DNA of 64,000 nucleotides, taken from NCBI RefSeq assembly GCF_038502225.1, contig NC_091391.1, forward strand, positions 5,042,719 to 5,106,718, given 5' to 3'. Below, in pieces: positions 44,001 through 56,000 of this stretch (the stretch's first letter is position 1; every line of letters begins with the position of its first letter). The position numbers and the translations under genes were made by a program. Source of the DNA: Cherax quadricarinatus (Eukaryota; Arthropoda; Malacostraca; Decapoda; Parastacidae). The notes below the pieces were generated by a model. The model worked only from the letters and a program-made list of their open reading frames with translations. It had not been told where the DNA came from and did no database searches.

Positions 44001-47000
44001 CATTTTACCTACTGCCTCACGAACTTCCCCCACACTCACGACTGGCTCTTCCTCACTCCTACAAGATGTTATTCCTCCTTGTCCTATACACGAAATCACA
44101 GCTTCCCTATCTTCATCAACATTTAATAATTCCTCAAAATATTCCCTCCATCTTCCCAAAACCTCTAACTCTCCATTTAATAACTCTCCTCTCCTATTTT
44201 TAACTGACAAATCCATTTGTTCTCTAGGCTTTCTTAACTTGTTAATCTCACTCCAAAACTTTTTCTTATTTTCAACAAAATTTGTTGATAACATCTCACC
44301 CACTCTCTCATTTGCTCTCTTTTTACATTGCTTCACCACTCTCTTAACCTCTCTCTTTTTCTCCATATACTCTTCCCTCCTTGCATCACTTCTACTTTGT
44401 AAAAACTTCTCATATGCTAACTTTTTCTCCCTTACTACTCTCTTTACATCATCATTCCACCAATCGCTCCTCTTCCCTCCCGCACCCACTTTCCTGTAAC
44501 CACAAACTTCTGCTGAACACTCTAACACTACATTTTTAGACCTACCCCAAATCGGTAAATGGGCAGTTTCTTGTACTCAATTGATGGAAAAAATGGAGTT
44601 CTAAAAAAATAGCTATGAGTTTGGTCAACTGGAACAACGGAATTGGCCAAAAACAGGGCTCAAAGTCGGCAAAATCATATGCATATATGTCGCTGAGACC
44701 GCTAACTTTGCAGGAACGTAATTCCGTGAGTTTCCGATCAAATTTCGTACTTTTGGTGTCATTACCATCGGGAAAAGATTCTCTATCATTTCATAAGAAT
44801 TTTTTTTTTTTTCCAAAAATTTTGCATCATAGAATGACAGTTTCAGAAAAGGGCTTGCAACAGTCAAAGGGGTATTGTGAGAGGATTCTTAGGGCATATG
44901 GGATATGGAGCCCACAATTCCTCAATAAGGAATGTAAATGTAAGAGATTTCGTTCGGATTTTTAACCCCGGAGGGTTAGCCACCCAGGATAACCCAAGAA
45001 AGTCAGTGCGTCATCGAGGACTGTCTAACTTATTTCCATTGGGGTCCTTAATCTTGTCCCCCAGGATGCGACCCACACCAGTCGACTAACACCCAGGTAC
45101 CTATTTGCTGCTAGGTGAACAGGACAACAGGTGTAAGGAAACGTGTCGAATGTTTCCACCCGCCGGGAATCGAACCCGGGCCCTCCGTGTGTGAAGCGGG
45201 AGCTTTAGCCACCAGGCCACCGGGCCACAAGCTTTTGGACTACTGCACTTCCCTCTTCGCCTCTTTGCTGACATCAGGGTATGTGAAGCAGCCATCATCA
45301 ACAGGAACAGCAACAGGAAACACCAGTTAGTTAATAATAATAATCTTTATTTCTACAACATATACAGACCTAAGTGACATCAGTGACATTCTATATAGAA
45401 AACCCTTAGTAATGTAGATCATTTCAGGCAAAAATTAGGTTAATTTTCTCATCAGGATGTGACCCCCCACCATTTGACTAGCACCCATGTGCCTAATTAC
45501 TGCTAGGCAAACAGGGACAGCAGGTGTCTGTAGGAAACACGTCCTAATGTTTCCACCCGTACTGGAGATTGAACTATGGACCTCGATCTGTGAGCTAAGT
45601 CTGCTTCAGACTCTTTAAGAGATAAGATAAGATAAGATTTCGTTCGGATTTTTAACCCCGGAGGGTTAGCCACCCAGGATAACCCAAGAAAGTCAGTGCG
45701 TCATCGAGGACTGTCTAACCTATTTCCATTGGGGTCCTTAATCTTGTCCCCCAGGATGCGACCCACACCAGTCGACTAACACCCAGGTACCTATTTGCTG
45801 CTAGGTGAACAGGACAACAGGTGTAAGGAAACGTGTCGAAATGTTTCCACCCGCCGGGAATCGAACCCGGGCCCTCCGTGTTGAAGCGGGAGCTTTAGCC
45901 ACCAGGCCACCGGGCCTGATAATACAATCTCTAGTACAGGAGTCTGTCATACCTTGTGGAGGTTGTGGTAAGAATCATGTGGGATTCAGCAAGATCCTGG
46001 AAGTAAGAGTACTTGAACAGAAAAAATGCATGCAACTGCAATGACCTGAACATTGCCTGTATTCAACACAGGAGAGTGCAAGACCGCCCTGTGAAATTTG
46101 GAGAAGTCACACTAAAATTGTACAAGAAAATGACCTACACCATTGAAAGTGTTCAAAGGCCTCTGTGATACAGTAACCAGCATCACCCCACAAAAGTCCA
46201 GTAGGTATAACATTTCCAGAGTCTTGGCTAACTGATTACTACCTAACGTGGACATTGCCATTCATGGGCACCAACCAGCAGTATCACATCTGCTGCCTTC
46301 ATTGGATAACACCAAGCTGTGCCAAGGAGCACTTCAGGAGTCTTACCAGCCGACACATATTGCCATCTCCCACTGAGGCAGGGTGACCTGAAAAACAAGG
46401 AACGAAAGCTTTTCTTCTTTTTACATTTAGTAATGTATACAGGAGAAAGGGTTACTAGCCCCTTGCTCCCGGCATTTCAGTCACCTCTTAAGACACACAT
46501 GGCTTATGGAGGAAGGATTTTTCCCTATAGAGCATTACCCAGTTTGTTACCTTAAATGTTATCCTGCTGGTAGCCTATGCCTACCTGATCTCTTCCACTC
46601 TATATAATGCTTGTTCTATTCTTTGAATAAAAACTCAAGAAATTACTCATGACAGAACATTTCCTCAAGAAATTCTTTAATCCTTAAACTGTCCAAACAT
46701 AGATCTGCGTTCACATACATAGTGCTCCAACCTTATACAGTGGACCCCCGCTTAACGATCACCACCAAATGCGACCAATTATGTAAGTGTATTTATGTAA
46801 GTGCGTTTGTACGTGTATGTTTGGGGGTCTGAAATGGACTAATCTACTTCACAATATTCCTTATGGGAAAAAATTCGGTCAGTACTGGCACCTGAACATA
46901 CTACTGGAATGAAAAAAGTTCGTTAACCGGGGGTCCACTGTATTTTTACATTTGAAAGCATGTAAAAAACATAGATCTACATTCGGAGCGCTATGCACGT

Positions 47001-50000
47001 GAACATAGATCTACATTTGGACAGTTTAAGGGTTAAACTGTGCATACGTTTCTTTGTGTACATACATACGTTGATCAGAAAGACACATGCCACAGTTAGG
47101 TATCTTCATTGTTGAAACGTTATGGCTAGTCAGTAGGCTTGACTCACGAAATCGTAATGACACAATTGCAAACAAACCATACCACGGGCAGGGATAGAAC
47201 CTGTGATCAGAGTCTCAAAACTCCAGACCGTCGCGTTAGCCACTGGACCAGCTAGCCACAATAAGATTCATCCAACTAGGTATTTCTCTATACCATAGGA
47301 AGGTTAGCATAGGCCACCACTGTGACCACAAATGCAAGTTTTTACAGACGAATCTCCAGCTAGCATGGCCGTGACGAACTCTAGCTCAAGTCCACTCAAA
47401 GCCGTCAACATGACTCATGAAATCGTAATGACATGATTGCAAACAAACCTTACCACGGGCAGAGATAGAACCTGTGATCAGAGAGTCTCAAAACTCCAGA
47501 CCATTGTGTTAGCCACTGGCTAACACAACGTGGCTAACTGGCCCAGTGGCTAACGCGACGGTCTGGAGTTTTGAGACTCTCTGATCGCGGGTTCTATCCC
47601 CATCCGTGGTAAGGTTTGTTTACTCAGTAGGCTTCTTCAGTTAGATACAGATGAGATATCATAGGCAGTAGAGATGAAAAAATGATGTAATTGGTCCAAC
47701 ACCCTGGAATATGGGATTGACTGATTACATCATTTTTTCATCTCTACTGCCTATGCTGTCTTCATTTTATTTGACTGAAAAAGACTACCGAGTAGCCATA
47801 ACATTTCAACAATACTTAACTGTTGTATGTTTGTCTTACTCATTGACTTGTCGGTATTTTATACCATTTTCTGCATACATATGTATGAATAAACAGTTGT
47901 TTATTACAACTTAATTTGACTTCATACATATGTATTATAATGTCTTAGAACAGAATATCATTGGTTAGTGTCTACATATCAAATTTTATCACAAGTTTTA
48001 AATGGCCAAATTATGCATACTATATTTATGTATTTTTTTTTTTAGTTATAACTAAATGTAAAGAGATTATTTCCCAGTAAAAGTAGGCCTTAGACAAGGA
48101 TGTGTGATGTCACCGTGGTTGTTTAATATATTTATAGATGGGGTTGTAAGAGAAGTAAATGCGAGGGTCTTGGCAAGAGGCGTGGAGTTAAAAGATAAAG
48201 AATCACACACAAAGTGGGAGTTGTCACAGCTGCTCTTTGCTGATGACACTGTGCTCTTGGGAGATTCTGAAGAGAAGTTGCAGAGATTGGTGGATGAATT
48301 TGGTAGGGTGTGCAAAAGAAGAAAATTAAAAGTGAATATAGGAAAGAGTAAGGTTATGAGGATAACAAAAAGATTAGGTGATGAAAGATTGGATATCAGA
48401 TTGGAGGGAGAGAGTATGGAGGAGGTGAATGTATTCAGATATTTGGGAGTGACGTGTCAGCGAATGGGTCTATGAAAGATGAGTTGAATCATAGAATTGA
48501 TGAGGGGAAAAGGGTGAGCGGTGCACTTAGGAGTCTGTGGAGACAAAACTTTTTCCATGGAAGCAAACAGGGAAATGTACGAGAGTATAGTTTTACCAAT
48601 GCTCTTATATAGGTGTGAAGCATGGGTGGTGAACGTTTCATCGAGGAGAAGGCTGGAGGCAGTGGAGCTGTCATGTCTGAGGGCAATGTGTGGTGTGAAT
48701 ATAATGTAGAGAATCCGTAGTTTGGAAATTAGGAGGTGCGGGATTACCAAAACTATTTTCTAGAGGGTTAAGGAGCGGTTGTTGAGGTGGTTCAGACATG
48801 TAGAGAGGATTGAACGAAAAAGAATGACTTCGAGAGTGTATAAACCTGTAGTGGAGGGAAGGCGGGGTAGGGGTCGGCCTAGGAAAGGTTGGAGGGAGCA
48901 GGTAAATGAGGTGTGCGAGGGGCTTGGACTTCTGGTAAGCATGCGCGAGCATGTTAGATAGGAGTGAATGGAGACAAATGGATTTTAAGACTTGATGTGC
49001 TGTTGGAGTGTAAGCAAGGTAACATTTATGAAGGGATTCAGACCGGATTTGTGTCCTGGAGATGGGAAGTACAGTGCCAGCACTCTGAAGGAGGGGTGTT
49101 AATGTTGCAGTTTTATAACTGTAGTGTGAGTGCACCTCTGGCAAGACAGTGATGAAGTAAACAATGAAAGTTTTTATATTTTGGGCCACCCTGCCTTGGT
49201 GGGAAATGGCCGATGTGTTAATAAAAAAAAAATGTAAGCATATCCTAAATTATATTCATTATGTCAACTTACTGGTTAATTTTCAACTGACTATGGTTTC
49301 ATTAGTGAATATTATATGCCTACTCTCTTTACCATTTTGGCAAGGGGGGGAATTAAGTGTAATGGCTAGTATACTAATACTGTTTTTCAAGGAAATGTAA
49401 ATTAAATTTTTATTTAGTTCATACATTTTTATTTTATTATAAGTACATTTTATTCAGTTGATGATTGAGACACTTGTGCAACACTAAAGGTGTGGAAAAA
49501 GACACTTGTGTACAGTTCAGGGCATTTATTAAAGGAATATGTTTATTATACATGAGCAATGGGCTAGTAACCCTTTCTCCTGTATATACATATTACTAAA
49601 TTTAAAAGGAGAAGCTTTCGTTTTTCCTTTTGGGCCACCCTGCTTCAGTGGGATACTGCCGGTTTGTTGAGAGAAGAAAGATTTACTATACATCATAGGT
49701 AGTAGGTTGGTAGACAGCAACCGCCCAGGGAGGTACTTCTGTCCTGCCAAGTGAGTGTAAAACAAAAGCCTGTAATTGTTTTACATGATGGTAGGATTGC
49801 TGGTGTCTTTTGTCTGTCTCATAAACGTACAAAATTTCAGGTACGTCTTGTTGCTTCTACAGTGGACCCCCGGTTTACGATATTATTTCATTCCAGAAGT
49901 ATGTTCAGGTGCCAGTACTGAACGAATTTGTTCCCATAAGGAATATTGTGAATTAGATTAGTCCATTTCAGACCCCCAAACATACACGTACAAACGCACT

Positions 50001-53000
50001 TACATAAATACACTTACATAATTGGTTGCATTGGGAGGTGATTGTAAAGCGGGGGTCCACTGTACTTACACTTGGGTCACACTACACATGCATGTACAAG
50101 CATATAAATATATATATATACACACCCTTCTGGGGTTTCTTCTATTTTCTTACTAGTTCTTGTTCTTGTTTATATCCTCTTATCTCCATGGGGAAGTGGA
50201 ACAGAATTCTTCCTCCGTAAGTTATGCGTGTTGTAAGAGGCGACTAAAATGCCGAGAGCAAGGGGCTAGTAACCCCTTCTTCTTTGTATATTACTAAATA
50301 TCAAAGAAGAAACATTGATTTTTCTTTTTTGGGCCACCCTGCCTCGGTGGGATACGGCTGGTTTGTTGAAAAAAAAAAATACATTTATTATACATTTATT
50401 AAAGGAAACATTTTCCCACTAGTGGCAAAACGTTTCCTTTTAATAAGTGTCCTGAAGTGTATGTAAGTGTGTTTTTCCATATCTTGTCAGTGTCACCATA
50501 CTGTTTTTCAACACTAAAGGTACCTAAGTGGTGGACAAGTGTCTCAGGTACCTGTTGTCTGTTGTCTGGACCAATGTCTACAATTTTAAGTTGTTTTTAG
50601 GTCATCATTATGCAGTCAGAAAGAGGTAGTATATTGCTGTCCTGAGAGCCAAGTCTAAGCCATCCACTCTTAAAATTTGGTATTGTGTGAAATGGCATAG
50701 AGGTGTCTTTTCAAATTTTCTGTTTGCCATCATTTTTAGTATTATAATTTTTTGCAGCTACAAAAAAATGGGCTCCTAACTCTATGCTGTGATCGAATAC
50801 TACACGAAGTGTCATTTGATAAGTACAGGTGTGCCCGGCTTGTTCTGGATTGTCTCCTCACCTTCAATGATCCTTCCACTGACAGAATGGCTGTTGCAAT
50901 CTGCTCAATCTTAGCAGCTAAAATATCTACAACCCAAACTGCACTACTAGGAGCAAAGGTAAGGAATTTCAAGGTTAGAAGCTAAGTGTACTTGTTAGTG
51001 GTACAGTAAGCCTACAGTATGATAAGTAAGACACATGTGTAACAGTTAGGTATCTTTATTCCGAAATGTTTCACCTACACAGTAGGTTTCTTCAGTTGAA
51101 GCCTCTGTACCTGACTGAAGAAGCCTACTGCATAGGTAAAATGTTTCTAAATAAAGATACCTAACTGTTGAACATGTATTTTACTACCAACGTGTCGGTA
51201 TTGTATGCCATTATTATATTCAAACCCACAGTTTAATGGACTTTGAAATAATGGGCAAAATCTGTTAATAAATTGTACTTTAAAATCAGTGTGAGCAAGG
51301 TAACATTTATGAAGGGATTCAGAGAAACTGGTTAGCTGGACTTGAATCCTGGAGGTGGGAAGTACAGTGCCTGCGCTCTGAAGGAGGGGTGAAGATATTT
51401 GTAGTATTGGGGCCCCTCTGGCAAGACGGGGAAGAGTGAGAGATGATGAAAGTGTTTCTTAAAAAAACCTAGTTGGATGAATCTTATTGTGGCTAGCTGG
51501 TCTAGTGGCTAGCGCGACGGACTGGAGTTTTGAGACTCTATGAGTTCAATGTATGGTTTATTTGCAATCGTGTCATTACGATTTCTTAAGTTAAGTGTTT
51601 CTTATCTTCTTGCGTCATCCTACCTCGGTGGGAGACTGGTAGAAAGATGGGAAAAGGTTGTTGCAGTCGGAGGGTACTACGATTGTGATTAGTGGTAGTC
51701 GTAGTAATAGTAATGGATAACACTAAAAAATGTGTTCAACAAAAAGGGACCATAAAAAGAGAATTGGTATCACTCAATTTTCTTGAAAATCTGTTGCATC
51801 CTCCTCCCCGAGGAAGCAAGATAATGGACAATTTACTGTACAACTATTACATTTTAGCACATGTATGTATATTAAGACTTTAGAGTGTGCAGCAGCTGAG
51901 TGATCTGTTGTCTAACTGGTCCAGTGACTTGTATTTCTGCATTTTTTATGCTTCAGTACAGTATTTTAGTCTACCAGCTGGCTCAACATTGTCCGCACAC
52001 ACAATAGCTTACACACAATTGTGGTGCTGAGGATAGGTAAGGGGGATGAAGCCCCCAAGGCCCCCCTCTCCCAAATAACTATAATAATGCTGATTGAAGA
52101 CTAGTACAGTGGACCCCCGGTTCGCGATAGTAATCCATTCCTGAGAGCTCATCATAAACCAAAATTATCGGAAAGCGATTCAGTTTTCCCCATAAGAAAT
52201 AATGGAAATCAAATTAATCCGTGCAAGACACCCAAAAGTATGAGAAAAAAAACTTTTAACAACTTGAAATATTAAGTTTAATGCAATAGAATAATTACAA
52301 TAACAATAGAATAATAACAGTAGAATAATTGACACTTACGTTTAATGAAGATCTGGTGATGATTGATGGGATGGGAGGAGGGGAGTGTGTTGAACCTATT
52401 GTTTAGAAGGGGAATCCCCTTCATTAGGACTTGAGGTAGCTTTTCCTCCTGAGTAATGTAGGCCCTGCTTGGCAATTTCTTCCAAAACTGGCCTGTTTTG
52501 TCACAATTAAACACTTGTTCAGGTTTCAATCTTTCAGCCTCTATGTACTCCTTGAATTCATGCACATATTTTTCAGCCACTTTGTGGTCTGAACTGGCAG
52601 CCTCACCATGCCTAATCACACTATGTATACCACTACGATTCTTAAATTTTTCAAACCAACCTTCGCTGGCCTTAAATTCACTCACATCACCACTAGTTGC
52701 AGGCATTTTTCTAATTAAATCGTCATGCAACTTCCTAGCCTTTTCACAAGTGATCACTTGAGAGATGCTATCTCCAGCTATCTGTTTTTCATTTATCCAC
52801 ACCAATAACAGTCTCTCAACATTTTCTAACACTTGCGATCGCTGTTTTGTAATCACACTTGCACCTTTTGCAAGAACAGCTTCCTTGATTGTCGTTTTCC
52901 TGCTCACTATAGTAGAGATGGTTGATTGGGATTTATTGTACAACTTGGCCAGGTCCGACACACGCACTCCACTTTCATACTTTGCAATTATCTCTTTCTT

Positions 53001-56000
53001 CATTTCAATAGTCATTAGCACCCTTGGTCTCGATGGGTTGGCACTAGAAGCTTTCTTGGGGCCCATGGTGACTTATTTTGCAGAAACAAGCACCAAAAAC
53101 AGTGATAATATGGATAATATGGAATGTACCGAATGTATCCTTAGATGCGCACACACTGGCTGGCTTGTAAACACTGGACACGTCTCGTACGAATCATATC
53201 GCATACCGGGTTTTGTATCGGGAAGCGAGGCAAATTTTCTGCGATATAATGCATCGGTTACCGGATTTATCGGATACCAATAGCATCGCGAACTGGGGGA
53301 CCACTGTACTTCCAACCAGATTGCCACCCTTAAGCCCCAGGAAGAGGTTTTCAAGAGGAAATTAGGCCAATTCCTGCAACAAGTGTCACATTATGTAGAC
53401 TTACAGCCTGCTGGCAGCAGCAGTCTGGTTAATCAGGCAGTCAGCAAGAAAGTCTGGCCTCAGGGAGGGCTGCGAGGGGATAACTATCATCAAAATTGAT
53501 CAGAGGTAAGTTTTCAAGGTTAAGGTTAGGTTTTACTACGTAAGGTGCTCCATGACTTACGACGGGGTTACGTTTTGATGAACCCATTCTAAGTTGAAAA
53601 TATCGTAATTTGAATATGAATATAGTCGTACCCCACTTTACGTCATTCCAGCCTATGTCAGATTCGCTTTTGTCACTTTTCTAGAGTAAATTTTAGTCCG
53701 ACTTTACATCACGAAGTTATTTACGCTAGTTTTGCATTTTTTTTTTATCATTTTGAGGCATTTTTAACCCTTTGACTGTCGCGGCCGTATGTATATGTCT
53801 TACGAGGTACCGTGTTTGACGTATATATACTCATAAATTCTAGCGGCTTCAAATCAAGCAGGAGAAAGCTGGTAGGCCCACATGTGAGAGAATGGGTCTG
53901 TGTGGTCAGTGTGCACCATATAAAAAAATCATGGAGCACGCAGTGCATAATGAGAAAAAAAACTCCGACCATTTTTTTAATTAAAATGCCGACTTTGTGG
54001 TCTATTTTTGTATAGTATTTATGGTTGTATTCTCGTTTTCTTGCTCTCGTTTGATAGAATGGAAAACATATTATAGAAATAGAGGTGATTTTGATTGATT
54101 TTACTAAAAAAGAACCTGGAAATGGAGCTCAAAGTTGGGGAAATGTTTGATTTTTGCCAATGTTCAAAAGTAAACAAATGATGTCATTGTCCAATAAATG
54201 TCCAAATAGCCATTCTAATATGCAGTCATGAATGGGTTGATGGTATTTATACAATTATTACAGTATTGCAGTAGTCTGCATAATAGTAAGTCTTCTATTT
54301 TTTGTTTGAATAAAAATTCAAAATAGAAAGCAAGAGTAATATCAGAGGGGCCTGGAGACATGACTGATGAACAAAGAAAATGTTATTTTAGAGCCAGGAA
54401 TGTCTGCATTGTTCATTCTGGACCTTATTTTGAAATTGTCATATTTTTTAATTTTCGTGAAATTGGCCAAATTGCAAATTTCTGACCACGTTATTGGGTA
54501 GTTGAAGTCGGTAAATGGGCAGTGTCTTGTACTCAATCGATAGAAAAAATGGAGTTCTAAAGAAATAGCTATGAGTTTGGTCGACTGGAACAATGGAATT
54601 AGCCGAAAATAGGGCTCAAAGTGGGCGAAATCGCCGATTTGTAAATATCGCCGAGGTCGCTAACTTTGCAAGAGCATAATTCCGTCAGTTTTCCATCAAA
54701 TTTCATTTTTTTTGGTGTCATTACAATCGGGAAGAGATTCTCTATCATTTCATAAGAAAAAATCATTTTTTTTTTTTTTTAAATTTTGCGACACCAGGAG
54801 ACACCTCAGGATTGGGGGTTGCGACAGTCAAAGGGTTAAGGCATGTATGGTTTACACAAATAACCCACACATAAAAGAGAGAAGCTTACGACGACGTTTC
54901 GGTCCAACTTGGACCATTTACAAAGTCACACTAACCAGAAGTGGAGCAGGACGGCTATATATAGGCAGGAAGAGGTGGTGGTAGTAGTAGTAGTAGTACA
55001 AGAATGGCATATAATACCGACAAGATGAAATCAAGACACATGCACAACACCCGGGCATCCCTAACGTAGACGTTTCGCCATCCAGCCAGCCACTGGATGG
55101 CGAAACGTTCACAACAAAGACACCCAGACGCCGCACGTGTCTTAATTAGTAGTAGTAGTAGTAGTAGAAGTAGAAGAGGTAGTAGTAGTAGTGGTAGTGG
55201 TAGAAGTGAATAAGGAGGACAAGCCAGTCCAAAACAAAGGAAGGGGAGCACTGCAAGAGAGCTAGGTGCCCACAGAGGGAGAGCAAGCGCACAGAGGTGC
55301 GTGAAAGGGGAAGTGGTGAAATAAATGGTCCAAGTCGGACCAAAACATCGTCGTAAGCTTCTCTCTTTTATGTGCGGGTTATTTGTGTATCGTTCCAGTC
55401 ACGGTATTGTGCCTTTTTTTGTTATGTATGGTTTACATCAAAAACCAGGTTAAGTCATGGCTCTTGGAACCAGTTAATGATGTAGGGTGGGGTATGACTG
55501 TATGATAAATAAATACATAACTACTGCCACTAAATAAGTAAATAAACAAATAATTACTGTAACTAAATACCAGTATTGACAAGTAAATAAATGAATTCAA
55601 GTTGATCCTATTAATAAATGTACCGTAGTGTAAGATATGGAATGTGCATCGCTGTCACATCATTGTCAGGTTGAAATACCGTAAGTTGAACCATGGTAAA
55701 GCGAGGAGTGCCTGTAGTTGACGTTGCATTATAAACACCAGTACAGTGGACCCCCGGTTAATGATATTTTTTCATTCTAGAAGTATGTTCAGGTGCCGGT
55801 ACTGACTGAATTTGTTCCCATAAGGAATATTGTGAAGTAGATTAGTCCATTTCAGACCCCCAAACATACACGTACAAACGCACTTACATAAATACACTTA
55901 CATAATTGGTCGCATTCGGAGGTGATCGTTATGCGGGGGTCCACTGTATTGTGTGGTGAATTTCTATTAAGCGGTTATTATTTCTCTTGTCTTTCTAGAG

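Larger units (their letters stand above)
42454..44873. mobile_element. piggyBac-like element (family B) carrying two nested insertions
   Basis: Starts TTAACCCTCTGACTG and ends GCAACAGTCAAAGGGG; the right TTAA has decayed. A family-T MITE sits at 42480-42682 and a LINE fragment at 43302-44545. The remaining sequence follows 40089-41165 closely (GCGGCTTCAAATCAAGCAG; AATCGGTAAATGGGCAGTTT after the LINE). Confidence 0.88.
53625..55500. mobile_element. TA-flanked DNA element, second level of the nest
   Basis: Left GTCGTACCCCACTTTACGTC, right GATGTAGGGTGGGGTATGACTG, with TA outside both. It contains the family-B element (53764-54839) and hairpin element H (54857-55423). Confidence 0.75.
53541..55714. 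mobile_element. Outermost DNA element of a multi-level nest
   Basis: Left AAGGTGCTCCATGACTTACG and right GGTAAAGCGAGGAGTGCCTG resemble inverted ends, each near TA. Everything from 53625 to 55500 is a later insertion. Interior blocks AGTTGAAAATATCGTAATTT and GAAATACCGTAAGTTGAACC also mirror each other. The ends are diverged, so this is tentative. Confidence 0.55.

Noticed and set aside
43813..44499. 228-codon plus-strand ORF
   Set aside because: It is the antisense shadow of the LINE reverse transcriptase on the minus strand.
43302..49235. One RTE-like LINE with a 5-prime inversion (twin priming) covering 43302 (-) and 48065 (+)
   Set aside because: The two pieces overlap by about 75 codons and are separated by several older independent insertions, so they are separate events.
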